A DNA stretch of 64,000 nt from Flexivirga meconopsidis (GTDB lineage Bacteria; Actinomycetota; Actinomycetes; Actinomycetales; Dermatophilaceae): contig NZ_JAOBQJ010000004.1 of NCBI RefSeq assembly GCF_026162425.1, positions 124,001 through 188,000 of the forward strand, read 5' to 3'. Positions 27,139-36,519 of this stretch are shown here, one piece after another. The notes below the pieces were generated by a model that was not told the DNA's origin, did not search any database, and saw nothing but the letters and a program-made list of their open reading frames with translations. The position numbers and the translations under genes were made by a program. The stretch's first letter is position 1, and each line of letters opens with the position of its first letter.

Positions 27139-28643
27139 CAGTTGCCGGAGTCCTGCAGGCCGCCGCGGGCCTGTTCCAGCCAGGCCCGCCGTGCCTTCAG
27201 CGACTCCTGCAACTCCTTGATCTTCTTCTGGTTGCCCTTCTCCTCCGCCTGGGTCAGCTCGGCCTGTAGGTCGGCGACCGCCTTCTCCAACTGGTCCACC
27301 ATCGACTGGGCGCGGGCGGCGAGCTCGGGGTCGGTCTTCTTCCACTTGGAGTCGTCGGCCTCACGGACCGCGGTCTCGACGCGGCGCATTGCCTTCTCGA
27401 TCCGGTCCATGTCCTTGCGCGGCACCTTGCCGGCGGCATCCCACTTGTCCTGGATCTTGTGCAGTGCCGCCTTGGTGGCTGCGAGGTTCTTGACCGGCAG
27501 CAGTGCCTGGGCCTCCTTGAGCAGTTCTTCCTTGACGACCAGGTTGGCCTCGAACTCCTTGTTCTCCGCCGCAGTGACCTCGTCCTTGGCGTTGAAGAAC
27601 GCGTCCTGGGCCGCCTTGAAGCGTGCCCAGAGCTTGTCGTCGTCCGTGCGGGAGGCGCGCCCAGCCTGTTTCCACTCGCCCATCAACCGCTTGAAGGCCG
27701 AGGCGGTCGAGCCCCATTCCTTGGACGCCGAGAGCCGCTCGGCCTCCGCGATCAGGCGCTCCTTGCGCTGCTTGACCGCGGCGTGTTCCTCGTCGAGGCG
27801 TGCGAAGTGCGACCGGCGGGTCTTGTCGAAGCCGTTGCGGGCGGCGCTGAACCGCTGCCACAGGGCGTTCTCGGTCGGCTTGTCCAGTTTGGCGCCGGAC
27901 CGCTGCAGGTTCTTCCACTCATCGAGCAGCGCACGCATGCGTGCGGTGCTCTGCTTCCACTGCACCTTCTCCACCGGTTGCGCGGCGATCTGCTCGGCCT
28001 CGGCAACGACCGCTTCGCGCTGCTCGGCAGCGGCTGCACGCGCGGTGGCGCGAGCCTCACCCTCCACTTGAGCCTTCGCCTTGAGGGCGGTCGCGATCTG
28101 TTCGACCGTGGCGTCCAGCTGCGCCAGATCGCCCACGACGTGGGCGTCGCCGATCTGCGCACGCAGGCCGCGCAGACCCTCGTGCCCGTCGTGCACCGAC
28201 AGGTCGGTCTGCACCACACGCTGCAGCAGCAGGTTGGCCGATGCCGCCAGCTCGTCGTACTTGCGCGCGAAGTAGGCCAGCGCCTCCTCGTGGGTGGCGT
28301 CCGGGTAGGAGCCGACCTCACGTTCGCCGTCCGGGGTCCGCACGAAGACGGTGCCGTCTTCGGCGACCCGGCCGAACGACGCCGAGTTGCTCGGTGCCGG
28401 CGGCGTCGTGGGGGCGGCGGCGGCAGCAGGCGCAGCCGGCGGGTGCGGCTTGATCGAGGCCGGCGAGGGCGGGGCGGGACGCGCAGTCGCCGGCACCGCG
28501 GCAGCGGCCTGCGCCGCATCGGCCGGGGGAGTCGCCTCCGGTGCGGCAGGAGTCTGCGCGGCGTGCTCGGTGCCCTCGCCGTTGTCGGCGGTGGCCTGGG
28601 AGGAGTTCTCGGGAGTCGAGTTCTCGGGTGACATGGTGTTCAT
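27138..28643 (-). CDS. DUF349 coiled-coil protein
   Basis: Protein of 501 residues. The first 100 are Ala/Pro/Thr-rich and probably disordered. From about 105 on it is almost wholly helical, with successive DUF349 repeats recognisable by W-x-x-F/L spacing, e.g. LWQRFSAARNGFDKTRRSHF and LWARFKAAQDAFFNAKDE. The end is a Glu/Lys-rich coiled coil. DUF349 function is unsettled; it may bind other proteins or nucleic acid. It overlaps the cyclophilin stop at its start (ATGA) and the M18 start at its end. Confidence 0.88.
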   Translation of the reverse strand: MNTMSPENSTPENSSQATADNGEGTEHAAQTPAAPEATPPADAAQAAAAVPATARPAPPSPASIKPHPPAAPAAAAAPTTPPAPSNSASFGRVAEDGTVFVRTPDGEREVGSYPDATHEEALAYFARKYDELAASANLLLQRVVQTDLSVHDGHEGLRGLRAQIGDAHVVGDLAQLDATVEQIATALKAKAQVEGEARATARAAAAEQREAVVAEAEQIAAQPVEKVQWKQSTARMRALLDEWKNLQRSGAKLDKPTENALWQRFSAARNGFDKTRRSHFARLDEEHAAVKQRKERLIAEAERLSASKEWGSTASAFKRLMGEWKQAGRASRTDDDKLWARFKAAQDAFFNAKDEVTAAENKEFEANLVVKEELLKEAQALLPVKNLAATKAALHKIQDKWDAAGKVPRKDMDRIEKAMRRVETAVREADDSKWKKTDPELAARAQSMVDQLEKAVADLQAELTQAEEKGNQKKIKELQESLKARRAWLEQARGGLQDSGN

Positions 28644-29356
28644 GCCTTCTTCTCGGTGACGGTGACCTTGATGATGCTGATCGGCTGTTTCGGCGGGCCG
28701 TCGCCGTTCGGGCTCTCGGTGCCGGCCTTCGCCACAGCTTGCACGATGTCGAGGCCGCCGGTCACCTTGCCGAAGATCGAATAACCGCCGCCCTCGGTCG
28801 GCAGCTGGGTGTCGTCATACACGATGAAGAACTGGCCGCCGTTGGAGTCCGGGTCCTGAGTGCGGGCCATCGCCACGCTGCCGGCCGGATACTGACCGGT
28901 CGCTGGTGCGTTCTCGATGCCGAAGCCGTAACCCGGCGTGCTGTTGCCGCTGCCGGTCGGGTCGCCGCACTGCAGCACGAAGATGCCGGATGTCGTGACC
29001 CGGTGACACGGGCTGTCGTTCCAGTACTTACCCGCCAACTGCACGAACGACGCGACGGTCTGCGGCGCCTTGGACCCGTCGAGCTCGAAGGTGATCACAC
29101 CGCAGTTGGTGACCAGCTTGGCTACGAAGGTCTTGCCGGCCGCGGCAGCCTTGTCCGGCAGCGAGTATGTCGGCGCGCTCGTCTGCGGCTTGGGCGGTGT
29201 GGTGCAGGTGATGCCGCTGGCCGCCTCCGCGGATGCCAGGCCGAGGGACGCGCTCTGCCGGTTCGGATTCGGGCTGCTGGAGCCGCAGGCCGTCAACGTG
29301 GTGACCGCGATCAGGCAGGAGGCGCCCAGGACCGAGCGGGTCCGGGTGAGACGCAC
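28640..29356 (-). CDS. cyclophilin-type peptidyl-prolyl isomerase, lipoprotein
   Basis: Protein of 238 residues with a lipoprotein signal: SVLGASCLIAVTTLTAC with lipobox LTAC. The mature domain is a cyclophilin: ITFELDGSKAPQTVASFVQL, GYGFGIENAP, and SVAMARTQDPDSNGGQFFIVYDD. It should catalyse proline isomerisation of exported proteins at the outer face of the membrane. It heads the operon with DUF349 and M18 genes and is divergent from the MBL-hisS operon. Confidence 0.93.
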   Translation of the reverse strand: MRLTRTRSVLGASCLIAVTTLTACGSSSPNPNRQSASLGLASAEAASGITCTTPPKPQTSAPTYSLPDKAAAAGKTFVAKLVTNCGVITFELDGSKAPQTVASFVQLAGKYWNDSPCHRVTTSGIFVLQCGDPTGSGNSTPGYGFGIENAPATGQYPAGSVAMARTQDPDSNGGQFFIVYDDTQLPTEGGGYSIFGKVTGGLDIVQAVAKAGTESPNGDGPPKQPISIIKVTVTEKKA

Positions 29357-29408
29357 AGGTGGTTCTCCTTGTCATGGGCGTATGGCGCAGGCGTGCCCGA
29401 CGCAAACG

Positions 29409-29426
29409 CGCTCAGTCTAGTGAGCG
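29409..29426. promoter_or_regulatory. 18-bp palindrome between cyclophilin and MBL genes
   Basis: CGCTCA-GTCTAG-TGAGCG has perfect 6-bp arms around GTCTAG. It lies in the 93-base divergent intergenic region, 24 bases before the MBL start. It may be an operator or overlap promoter elements. Confidence 0.3.
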
Positions 29427-29449
29427 GGCCAACCGATACGCTCGCCTGC

Positions 29450-30145
29450 GTGCTGACCGTGTCGTTCCCCGCCGAAGCGTTCGCGACCAACTGTTACGTG
29501 CTGGCCCCCGGCGCCGGTGAGGAATGCGTCGTCGTCGACCCCGGCATCGGCGTGCTCGACACCCTCGGTGAGGTGTTGCGGGAGCACAAACTCAAGCCGG
29601 CGGCGGTGCTGCTGACCCACGGTCACATCGACCACGTCTACTCGGTCACCCCGGTGTGCGGCGGCCAGCTCGGCGCCTACATCCACGCCGACGACCGCTA
29701 CCGGCTGCGTGACCCGCTGAGCTCGCTCGGCCCGGAGCTGATCGGCATGTTCGAGCAGCAGTTCGGCCGGGCCGCGACCTGGACCGAACCGTCGGACATC
29801 GTCGAGGTGCACGATCGCGAGCAACTCGATCTGGCGGGGCTGCGGTTCGGCATACGACATGCGCCCGGGCATACCGAGGGGTCGGTGATGTTCGACCTCG
29901 ACCAGGTGCCCGACGGGGTCTCCGACGAGGCGGCGGTGTCCCGCACGACCCTGTCCGGAGACGTGCTCTTCGCCGGGTCGATCGGCCGCACGGACCTGCC
30001 CGGCGGGGACCACGCGGCGATGCTCAAGTCGCTGAAGGACGTCGTCCTGCCCCTGCCCGACGACACGCTGGTGCTGCCCGGTCACGGACCCGGCACCACG
30101 ATGGCGCGCGAACGCGCCACCAACCCGTACCTGCAGAACCTTTAA
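29450..30145 (+). CDS. MBL fold metallo-hydrolase (glyoxalase II-like)
   Basis: Protein of 231 residues. The metal motif HxHxDH is clear in LLTHGHIDHV, with a second His in RHAPGHTEGSV, an Asp in LSGDVLFAGSIGRTDLPGGD and the last His in LVLPGHGPGTT. It probably hydrolyses a thioester such as lactoylglutathione or mycothiol analogue. The start is GTG at 29450, giving the usual VSFPAEAFATNCYVL N-terminus; the longer frame overlaps the cyclophilin gene. It precedes hisS by 16 bases, a common actinobacterial pairing. Confidence 0.9.
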   Translation: MLTVSFPAEAFATNCYVLAPGAGEECVVVDPGIGVLDTLGEVLREHKLKPAAVLLTHGHIDHVYSVTPVCGGQLGAYIHADDRYRLRDPLSSLGPELIGMFEQQFGRAATWTEPSDIVEVHDREQLDLAGLRFGIRHAPGHTEGSVMFDLDQVPDGVSDEAAVSRTTLSGDVLFAGSIGRTDLPGGDHAAMLKSLKDVVLPLPDDTLVLPGHGPGTTMARERATNPYLQNL

Positions 30146-30161
30146 GGACCTTTTCGACAAC

Positions 30162-31499
30162 ATGGCAAGCAAAGTGACCCCGATCAGCGGGTTCCAGGAG
30201 TGGCTGCCCACCGAACGCATCGCCGAGCTGATCGTGCTCGACACGATTCGCGAGGTCTTCGAACTGCACGGCTTCGCCTCGATCAACACCCGCGCGATGG
30301 AGCCGGTCGACCGGCTGACCGGGCAGGGGGAGGACGCCGACAAGGAGATCTACGGCGTACGACGGCTCGCCGCCGGTCCCGACGACACCGGCGACGTCTC
30401 GCTCGGTCTGCATTTCGACATGACCGTGCCGTTCGCGCGCTACGTGCTGGAAAACTCCGGCAAGCTGACCTTCCCGTTCCGCCGCTACCAGATCCAGCCC
30501 GCCTGGCGCGGGGAACGGCCCCAGCGCGGCCGCTACCGCGAGTTCATCCAGGCCGACGTCGACATCATCGACGAGGGCGGGTTGCCCGACCACTTCGAGG
30601 GCGAGCTGCTGCTCGTCGTCGCGGACGTCTTCTCCCGGCTCCCGATCGGGGACTACCAGATCCACGTCAACGACCGGAAGATCTGTGAGGGCTTCTACCT
30701 CGGGCTCGGCATCGAGGACGTGACGGGCACCCTGCGCATCGTCGACAAGCTGGACAAGATCGGCGCCGACGGCGTGCGCAAGCTGCTCCTCGATGCCGGA
30801 TGTACGCCGGAGCAGGCCGACCAGTGCCTTGCGCTCGCCGAAATCCGTTCCGAGGACACTGGATTCGTCGAGCAGGTGCGCGCGCTCGGGGTGCGGCACG
30901 ACCTGCTCGACGAGGGCCTGGCCAAGCTCGCGGCGGTCATCGAGGTCGCCAACGAGCACGCCCCGGGCGTGGTCGTCGCGGACCTGCGCATCGCCCGTGG
31001 TCTCGACTATTACACCGGCACCGTCTACGAGACGATGCTCACCCGAGACCCGGGTTACGGCTCCATCTGCTCCGGCGGCCGCTACGACGCCCTCGCCACC
31101 GACGGCAAGCGCACCTTCCCCGGGGTGGGCATCTCGATCGGCGTCTCCCGGCTGCTCGGCAAGCTGATCACCGAGGAGGGCCTCACCGCGTCGCGCGAGA
31201 CGCCGGTCGCCGTGCTGGTCGCGGTGACCGACGAGGATTCGCGGCCGGAGTCGATGCGGGTCGCGACCGCGCTGCGCTCCCGCGGCATCCCGACTCTGGT
31301 CGCACCGAAGGCGACGAAGTTCGGCAAACAGATCCAGTTTGCCGACCGCCGGGGCATCCCGTTCGTGTGGTTCCCGAGTGCGGACGGCGACGAGGTCAAG
31401 GACATCCGCAGCGGCGATCAGGTCGCCGCCGACCGGGCATCCTGGAGTCCGCCTTCAGAGGACCTGCGGCCGTCGCTGGTCGTGCCCGAGAGGTTGTAG
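30162..31499 (+). CDS. hisS: histidyl-tRNA synthetase
   Basis: Class II aminoacyl-tRNA synthetase of 445 residues. Motif 2 is in FRRYQIQPAWRGERPQRGRYREFIQADVD, the HisA motif is ARGLDYYTGTVYE, and motif 3 is the GVGISIGVSRL region. A C-terminal anticodon-binding domain follows (from about 350). An ATG start with AAGGA a few bases upstream is clear. The 3' end overlaps the convergent membrane protein gene by 82 bases, which is unusual. Confidence 0.95.
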   Translation: MASKVTPISGFQEWLPTERIAELIVLDTIREVFELHGFASINTRAMEPVDRLTGQGEDADKEIYGVRRLAAGPDDTGDVSLGLHFDMTVPFARYVLENSGKLTFPFRRYQIQPAWRGERPQRGRYREFIQADVDIIDEGGLPDHFEGELLLVVADVFSRLPIGDYQIHVNDRKICEGFYLGLGIEDVTGTLRIVDKLDKIGADGVRKLLLDAGCTPEQADQCLALAEIRSEDTGFVEQVRALGVRHDLLDEGLAKLAAVIEVANEHAPGVVVADLRIARGLDYYTGTVYETMLTRDPGYGSICSGGRYDALATDGKRTFPGVGISIGVSRLLGKLITEEGLTASRETPVAVLVAVTDEDSRPESMRVATALRSRGIPTLVAPKATKFGKQIQFADRRGIPFVWFPSADGDEVKDIRSGDQVAADRASWSPPSEDLRPSLVVPERL

Positions 31500-32098
31500 T
31501 CCGGCCGTAAACCCAAGGACCGCAAGTAGTTTCGGACGAGCGCGTCGGTGATCTGCGGGTCACCGGCGCGCCAACCGGCCGCGACATCCGGCCCGGCCGC
31601 CGCAATCGCGCGCGCCGACAGGCGGCCGAGTGCGTCGAGGGCGACCACGTCGCGTCCGCCGGGCAGCCGCAGCAGCGCAATCGACCGCCCCGCACGGCGC
31701 GCGTAACCCACTCGCAGCACCGCCCAGCCGACGATCGCGACCAGCACCGGCACCAGCGCGACCTCGAAACCGATGGCGGCGCCCACTCGGCCGAGGTTGT
31801 CGGCGAGCTGCTGCCCGGCGTGCTGCAGCTGGGTGCCCGCGTCGGCGGCCTGGTCCACCGGCTTGCGCACCCGGCCGCCGATGACGGGCGCCTTGGCCAG
31901 CACGCCTGCGGCGTCGTGCAGATGCGTCGAGATCTGCTCGCCACCACGCTCCACCTTGCGGGCACCCGCGGCGGACGCCGCGACCTGCCGATGGGCGAGG
32001 ACACCGAGCCATAACCAGCCGGCCAGCCAACAGAGCGTGAGCAGGTCGAAACCGATCTGTCGGCACCGGCGACGACCGGCATCGGCATACCACTTCAT
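31418..32098 (-). CDS. hypothetical membrane protein
   Basis: Protein of 226 residues with two predicted membrane helices: LLTLCWLAGWLWLGVLAH near 20-40 and ALVPVLVAIVGWAVLRVGY near 110-130. Between them is a helical region with many Ala, Gln and Asp residues, possibly extracytoplasmic. The C-terminal part (ALDALGRLSARAIAAAGPDVAAGW) is cytoplasmic. I recognise no family of known function. Its last 27 codons lie opposite the end of hisS. Confidence 0.7.
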   Translation of the reverse strand: MKWYADAGRRRCRQIGFDLLTLCWLAGWLWLGVLAHRQVAASAAGARKVERGGEQISTHLHDAAGVLAKAPVIGGRVRKPVDQAADAGTQLQHAGQQLADNLGRVGAAIGFEVALVPVLVAIVGWAVLRVGYARRAGRSIALLRLPGGRDVVALDALGRLSARAIAAAGPDVAAGWRAGDPQITDALVRNYLRSLGLRPDYNLSGTTSDGRRSSEGGLQDARSAAT

Positions 32099-32152
32099 CT
32101 GACTTCCCCCGCATCCACGTATCAGTGACGGGACCGGCGAGAATGGCGTTCC

Positions 32153-33079
32153 GTGAGTACCACTGCGTTGCAGCGTGCGATGCGCGGCTGGCTGGACCAC
32201 CTGCGGGTCGAGCGCGGCGCGTCGCAACACACCCTGCGCGCCTACGAACGCGATCTGCGGCGGTATGCCGAGCACCTGGCAGGTCAGGGGGTGACCACAC
32301 CGGAGCAGGTGCGGGAAGCGCAGGTCAGCGATTTCCTCGCGACCTTGCGGGAAGGCGACGCCGACCACCAGCCGCTCGCCGCGTCGTCCGCCGCCCGCAC
32401 CCTGGTGGCGGTGCGGGGGTTTCACAAGTTCCTGACGCTGGAGGGCGACACCCCGCAGGACGTCGCGTCCGCGGTCGCGCCCCCGAAACCACCGCGGCGG
32501 CTGCCGAAGGCGATCCCGTTGGACCAGGTCGAGCGGCTGCTCGACGCCGCGAGCGTCGGCGACACCCCGGCCTCGCTGCGCAACCGCGCGCTGCTGGAGT
32601 TGCTCTACGGCATCGGTGCCCGGGTCAGCGAGGCCGTCGGCCTGGACGTCGACGACCTCGACTTCGAGCACGACAGCGTGCGGGTGCTCGGCAAGGGCGG
32701 CAAGGAGCGGGTGCTGCCGATCGGGCGGTTCGCCAAGGAGTCGCTCTCGTCATACCTGACCAGGGCGCGGCCGGTGTTCGCCGTCCGCGGCACGGGTACG
32801 CCGGCGCTCTTCCTCAACCAGCGCGGCGGTCGCCTGTCGCGGCAGTCGGCCTGGAACATCATCCAGGCGGCGGCCAAGCGGGCCGACCTGACCGGCCACC
32901 TCAGCCCGCACACGCTGCGGCATTCCTTCGCCACCCACCTGCTCGACCGCGGGGCCGACGTGCGCGTCGTGCAAGAGCTGCTCGGGCACGCCTCGGTGAC
33001 CACCACCCAGATCTACACGATGGTGTCGGTCCAGCAACTGCGGGAGGTGTTCGCCAGCTCACATCCACGAGCGCACTGA
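32153..33079 (+). CDS. xerD: site-specific tyrosine recombinase XerD
   Basis: Tyrosine recombinase of 308 residues that resolves chromosome dimers at dif with XerC. The N-terminal SAM-like domain is followed by the catalytic domain with the first Arg in [12 protein letters not shown], the HxxR box in [12 protein letters not shown], the His in [10 protein letters not shown] and the nucleophile Tyr288. The GTG start is at 32153. It precedes parA-scpA-scpB, a conserved chromosome-segregation arrangement, so I call XerD rather than a phage integrase. Confidence 0.92.
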   Translation: MSTTALQRAMRGWLDHLRVERGASQHTLRAYERDLRRYAEHLAGQGVTTPEQVREAQVSDFLATLREGDADHQPLAASSAARTLVAVRGFHKFLTLEGDTPQDVASAVAPPKPPRRLPKAIPLDQVERLLDAASVGDTPASLRNRALLELLYGIGARVSEAVGLDVDDLDFEHDSVRVLGKGGKERVLPIGRFAKESLSSYLTRARPVFAVRGTGTPALFLNQRGGRLSRQSAWNIIQAAAKRADLTGHLSPHTLRHSFATHLLDRGADVRVVQELLGHASVTTTQIYTMVSVQQLREVFASSHPRAH

Positions 33080-33179
33080 GACCTTCGACTGCGCCTCGCC
33101 GCTCACAGCCCGCGGACGATGTAATAAGTTGGGCCGCGATCGCCGAGAGGCCGAACGACGTCATACCCGGGAGTGCAAC

Positions 33180-34034
33180 TTGAGTCCGAAGGAGCAGATC
33201 GGCCCTACCGGCCGCCCGCTGCCGACCTTTCCCGCACCCAAGGAGCTACGCAGCCACGGTCCTGCGCGCATCATCGCGATGTGCAACCAGAAGGGCGGCG
33301 TCGGCAAGACCACCAGCACCATCAACCTGGGCGCGGCGCTCGCCGAATACGGCCGCAAGGTCTTGCTGGTCGACTTCGACCCGCAAGGCGCGCTCTCGGT
33401 CGGGCTAGGCATCCGCGCCCACGAGCTGGACACCACGATCTACAACCTGCTGGTGTCCCGCGGGACCGACATCCACGACGTCATCCAGCACACCGCAGCT
33501 GCGAACCTCGACGTGCTGCCGGCCAATATCGACCTGTCCGCCGCCGAGGTGCAGCTGGTCGGTGAGGTCGCCCGAGAGATGGTGCTGGCCCGCGTGCTGC
33601 GCCCGGTCGCCGACGAGTACGACGTCATCCTCATCGACTGCCAGCCCTCGCTCGGTCTGCTCACGGTCAATGCGCTCACCGCCTCGCATGGCGTGATCAT
33701 CCCCTTGGAGTGCGAGTTCTTCGCGATGCGCGGTGTCGCGCTGCTGGTCGAGACCATCGACAAGGTCACTGACCGGCTCAACCCGCGGCTGGAGATCGAC
33801 GGCATTCTCGCCACGATGTATGACGGGCGCACGCTGCACAGCAGGGACGTCGTCCGGTCGGTGGTGGACCACTTCGGGGACAAGGTCTTCCACACCGCGA
33901 TCAGCCGGACGGTGAAGTTCCCCGACGCCACGCTCGCCGCGGAACCGATCACCACCTACGCGTCACACCACGGCGCGGCCGAGGCCTACCGACAGCTCGC
34001 GCGAGAGCTGATCTCCCGCGGCGACGCGGCCTGA
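33180..34034 (+). CDS. ParA/Soj family ATPase
   Basis: Protein of 284 residues. The deviant Walker A is QKGGVGKTTSTINL, with VLLVDFDPQGALS and VILIDCQPSLGLLTVNAL following. It belongs to the ParA group found next to scpAB in actinobacteria and likely helps chromosome organisation rather than plasmid partition; no parB is adjacent. The start is a TTG at 33180 with GGGAG 7 bases before; another TTG at 33129 is less likely. scpA starts 1 base after the stop. Confidence 0.9.
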   Translation: MSPKEQIGPTGRPLPTFPAPKELRSHGPARIIAMCNQKGGVGKTTSTINLGAALAEYGRKVLLVDFDPQGALSVGLGIRAHELDTTIYNLLVSRGTDIHDVIQHTAAANLDVLPANIDLSAAEVQLVGEVAREMVLARVLRPVADEYDVILIDCQPSLGLLTVNALTASHGVIIPLECEFFAMRGVALLVETIDKVTDRLNPRLEIDGILATMYDGRTLHSRDVVRSVVDHFGDKVFHTAISRTVKFPDATLAAEPITTYASHHGAAEAYRQLARELISRGDAA

Positions 34035-34035
34035 G

Positions 34036-34986
34036 ATGGACACCACCGAGCGGGCCGAGCCCGAGGTGGTGCCGGCCGAGGTGAACGCCCCGGATATCTC
34101 CGACGCGTCGACACCCGAACCGGTCGTTCCTGGCGGCGTCATCACCCGCCGCGCCGCAGCCGCACCCTTCGAGGTGCATCTGGACATCTTCTCCGGGCCC
34201 TTCGAGCTGCTGCTCGGGCTGATCTCCAAGCACAGGCTCGACGTCACCGAGATCGCCCTCGCCAAGGTGACCGACGAGTTCATCGCGCACATCCGCAAGG
34301 CGCAGGAGGCCGCCACCGACTGGGACCTCGGACAGGCCTCGGAGTTCGTGCTGATCGCGGCAACCCTTTTGGACATCAAGGCCGCTCGGCTGCTGCCCGA
34401 CATGCGCGCCGACGACGAGGACGACCTGGCGCTGATCGAGGCCCGCGACCTGCTCTTCGCGCGGCTGCTGCAATACCGCGCGTTCAAGGAGGTCTCGGCA
34501 TCGCTCGCGCAGCAGATGGAGACCGCGGGGCGGATGACCGCGCGACAGGCGGGGCTGGAGGAGCGTTTCGCCAAACTGCTACCGGAGCTGATCATCAACG
34601 TCACGCCGGAGCAACTGGCCCGCATCGCCGCGCAGGCGATGACACCGCGGCCCGAGCCGTCCGTCGGGTTGACCCATCTGCACGCCCCCGCGGTCAGCGT
34701 GCGGGAGCAGGCCGCGATCGTCATCGCCGAGCTGCGCGACCGCGGGCAGGCCAGCTTCCGGTCGCTGGTCGCCGACGCCGAGTCGACCCTGGTGATCGTC
34801 GCGCGCTTCCTCGCGCTGCTGGAGCTCTACAAGGAGGCGGCGGTCAGCATGGAGCAGGAGGAAGCGTTGGGGGAGTTGACCGTTCGCTGGACGGGCGACG
34901 ACGGCCAGGACGTCCAGGTGAGCGACGAATTCGACGAGCAGGACCGCCCGGAGAACGACTCGGAAGGAGATGAGGACGATGACTGA
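34036..34986 (+). CDS. scpA: segregation and condensation protein A
   Basis: Kleisin subunit of the SMC-ScpAB condensin, 316 residues. The family core starts FEVHLDIFSGPFELLLGLISKHRLDVTEIALA and contains ATLLDIKAARLLPD; the C-terminal winged helix is around SFRSLVADAESTLVIVARFLALLELYK. N-terminal 45 and C-terminal 30 residues are charged extensions. It is coupled to parA upstream and overlaps scpB at its end. Confidence 0.94.
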   Translation: MDTTERAEPEVVPAEVNAPDISDASTPEPVVPGGVITRRAAAAPFEVHLDIFSGPFELLLGLISKHRLDVTEIALAKVTDEFIAHIRKAQEAATDWDLGQASEFVLIAATLLDIKAARLLPDMRADDEDDLALIEARDLLFARLLQYRAFKEVSASLAQQMETAGRMTARQAGLEERFAKLLPELIINVTPEQLARIAAQAMTPRPEPSVGLTHLHAPAVSVREQAAIVIAELRDRGQASFRSLVADAESTLVIVARFLALLELYKEAAVSMEQEEALGELTVRWTGDDGQDVQVSDEFDEQDRPENDSEGDEDDD

Positions 34987-35638
34987 CAACGACGCACCGG
35001 CTGAGCCGGACGTTGCCGAGCCGGACGTTGCCGAGCCGCAGGCCCCCGAAGTGGCCGAGGAACCCGTCTTCGAGGTGCACGAACTGCCCGGCGGCGCCCG
35101 CAGCGCGATCGAGGCGGTGCTGATGGTGGTCGATCAACCCGTCACGGCCGACGAACTCGCCGTCGCCCTCGAACTCCCGGTCGACGAGGTCACCGCGATC
35201 ATCGAGGGCCTCGAAGCCGAATACGAGCAACAGCAGCGAGGATTCACGCTGCGCTGCATCAACGAGGCGTGGCGCGTCTACAGCCGCCCGGCATACGCGC
35301 CGGCGGTGGAGAAGTTTCTGCTGGACGGCCGGCAGGCCAAGCTCACCCAGGCGTCCCTGGAGACGCTTGCGGTCATCGCCTACCGCCAGCCGATCTCCCG
35401 GGCACGCGTCAGCGCGGTGCGCGGGGTCAACGTCGACGGCGTGATTCGCACGCTGGTGACCCGCGGGCTGATCGTCGAGGTCGGGGCCGAGGGCGAACAA
35501 GGGGCGATGCTCTACGGCACGACGCCCTATTTCCTGCAGCGGCTCGGCCTCAGCTCGCTCGACGAGCTGCCGCCGCTGGCGCCATACCTGCCTGATGCGG
35601 ATGTGGTGGACGAACTCATCGAGCAGGGGCACGGATGA
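34979..35638 (+). CDS. scpB: segregation and condensation protein B
   Basis: Protein of 219 residues with two winged-helix domains: RSAIEAVLMVVDQPVTADELAVAL and TQASLETLAVIAYRQPISRARVSAVRGVNVDG. The ATG at 34979 is preferred over 34970 because AAGGAG at 34964-34969 is well placed for the second. Its first 35 residues are acidic and contain two copies of EPDVA. It overlaps scpA and is overlapped by rluB. Confidence 0.94.
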   Translation: MTDNDAPAEPDVAEPDVAEPQAPEVAEEPVFEVHELPGGARSAIEAVLMVVDQPVTADELAVALELPVDEVTAIIEGLEAEYEQQQRGFTLRCINEAWRVYSRPAYAPAVEKFLLDGRQAKLTQASLETLAVIAYRQPISRARVSAVRGVNVDGVIRTLVTRGLIVEVGAEGEQGAMLYGTTPYFLQRLGLSSLDELPPLAPYLPDADVVDELIEQGHG

Positions 35639-36519
35639 CCGGCACCAGGGGTAAGAGCAACACCGGCGGTTCGCGTGGCGGACGAGGACGACCGGGTGGT
35701 GCGCGTCGTGGAGGGAGTTCCGCCCGGTCGCAGCGTCCGAATCGCAGTGCACCACAGGCAAGTTCGAGCAAGCCGGACATCGACGTGCACGACCCGGATG
35801 GCGTGCGGCTGCAGAAGTTGCTCGCGGCGGCGGGTGTCGGCAGCCGCCGCGTGTGCGAGGACCTGATCACCCAGGGACGCGTCGAGGTCGATGGGCAGGT
35901 GGTCCGGGAACTCGGTGTCCGCATCGACCCACTCCGCCAGAGCGTGCACGTCGACGGTGACCGGGTGCAGCTGGACGAGTCCCGCGTCTACCTCGCCTTC
36001 AACAAGCCGCTCGGCATCGTGTCCACGATGAATGACGAGCTGGGCCGTCCGTCGGTCGGTGACTATCTGGAGCAGCGCAAGGATCGGCTGTTCCACGTCG
36101 GGCGCCTCGATCAGGACACCGAGGGCCTGCTGCTGCTCACCAACGACGGGGAGCTGGCCAACCGGTTGCAGCACCCGTCATACGGGGTGCCGAAGACGTA
36201 TGTCGCCATGGTGCCCGGACCGGTGCCGCGCGCTCTTGGCAAACAACTGCGTGACGGAGTCGAGCTGGAGGACGGGAAAGTCGCGGTCGACTCGTTCAAG
36301 GTGGTCGACTCGACCCCCGGTTGGGCGCTGATCGAGGTGGTGCTGCACGAGGGTCGCAAGCACATCGTGCGCCGGATGCTGGAGGCCGTCGGGCACCCCG
36401 TCGAGTCCCTCACCCGCACCGACGTTGGTCCCGTGCGGCTCGGGGATCTGCGTCCGGGCAAGATGCGCCCCCTCACCAAACAGGAGGTTGCCGGCCTCTA
36501 CAAGGCGGCGGGGCTGTGA
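35635..36519 (+). CDS. rluB: ribosomal large subunit pseudouridine synthase B family
   Basis: Protein of 294 residues. A basic, Gly/Ser/Arg-rich N-terminal extension (1-45) is followed by an S4 RNA-binding domain, VRLQKLLAAAGVGSRRVCED, and the catalytic domain with the active-site Asp in GRLDQDTEGLLLLTNDGEL and a C-terminal EGRKHIVRRMLEAVGHPV segment. It modifies 23S rRNA. The order scpA-scpB-rluB is widely conserved; starts and stops overlap. Confidence 0.94.
   Translation: MTGTRGKSNTGGSRGGRGRPGGARRGGSSARSQRPNRSAPQASSSKPDIDVHDPDGVRLQKLLAAAGVGSRRVCEDLITQGRVEVDGQVVRELGVRIDPLRQSVHVDGDRVQLDESRVYLAFNKPLGIVSTMNDELGRPSVGDYLEQRKDRLFHVGRLDQDTEGLLLLTNDGELANRLQHPSYGVPKTYVAMVPGPVPRALGKQLRDGVELEDGKVAVDSFKVVDSTPGWALIEVVLHEGRKHIVRRMLEAVGHPVESLTRTDVGPVRLGDLRPGKMRPLTKQEVAGLYKAAGL

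Noticed and set aside
32153-33079. Phage or integron integrase
   Set aside because: Sequence and location before parA-scpA-scpB fit the housekeeping XerD; no attachment site or mobile genes are seen.
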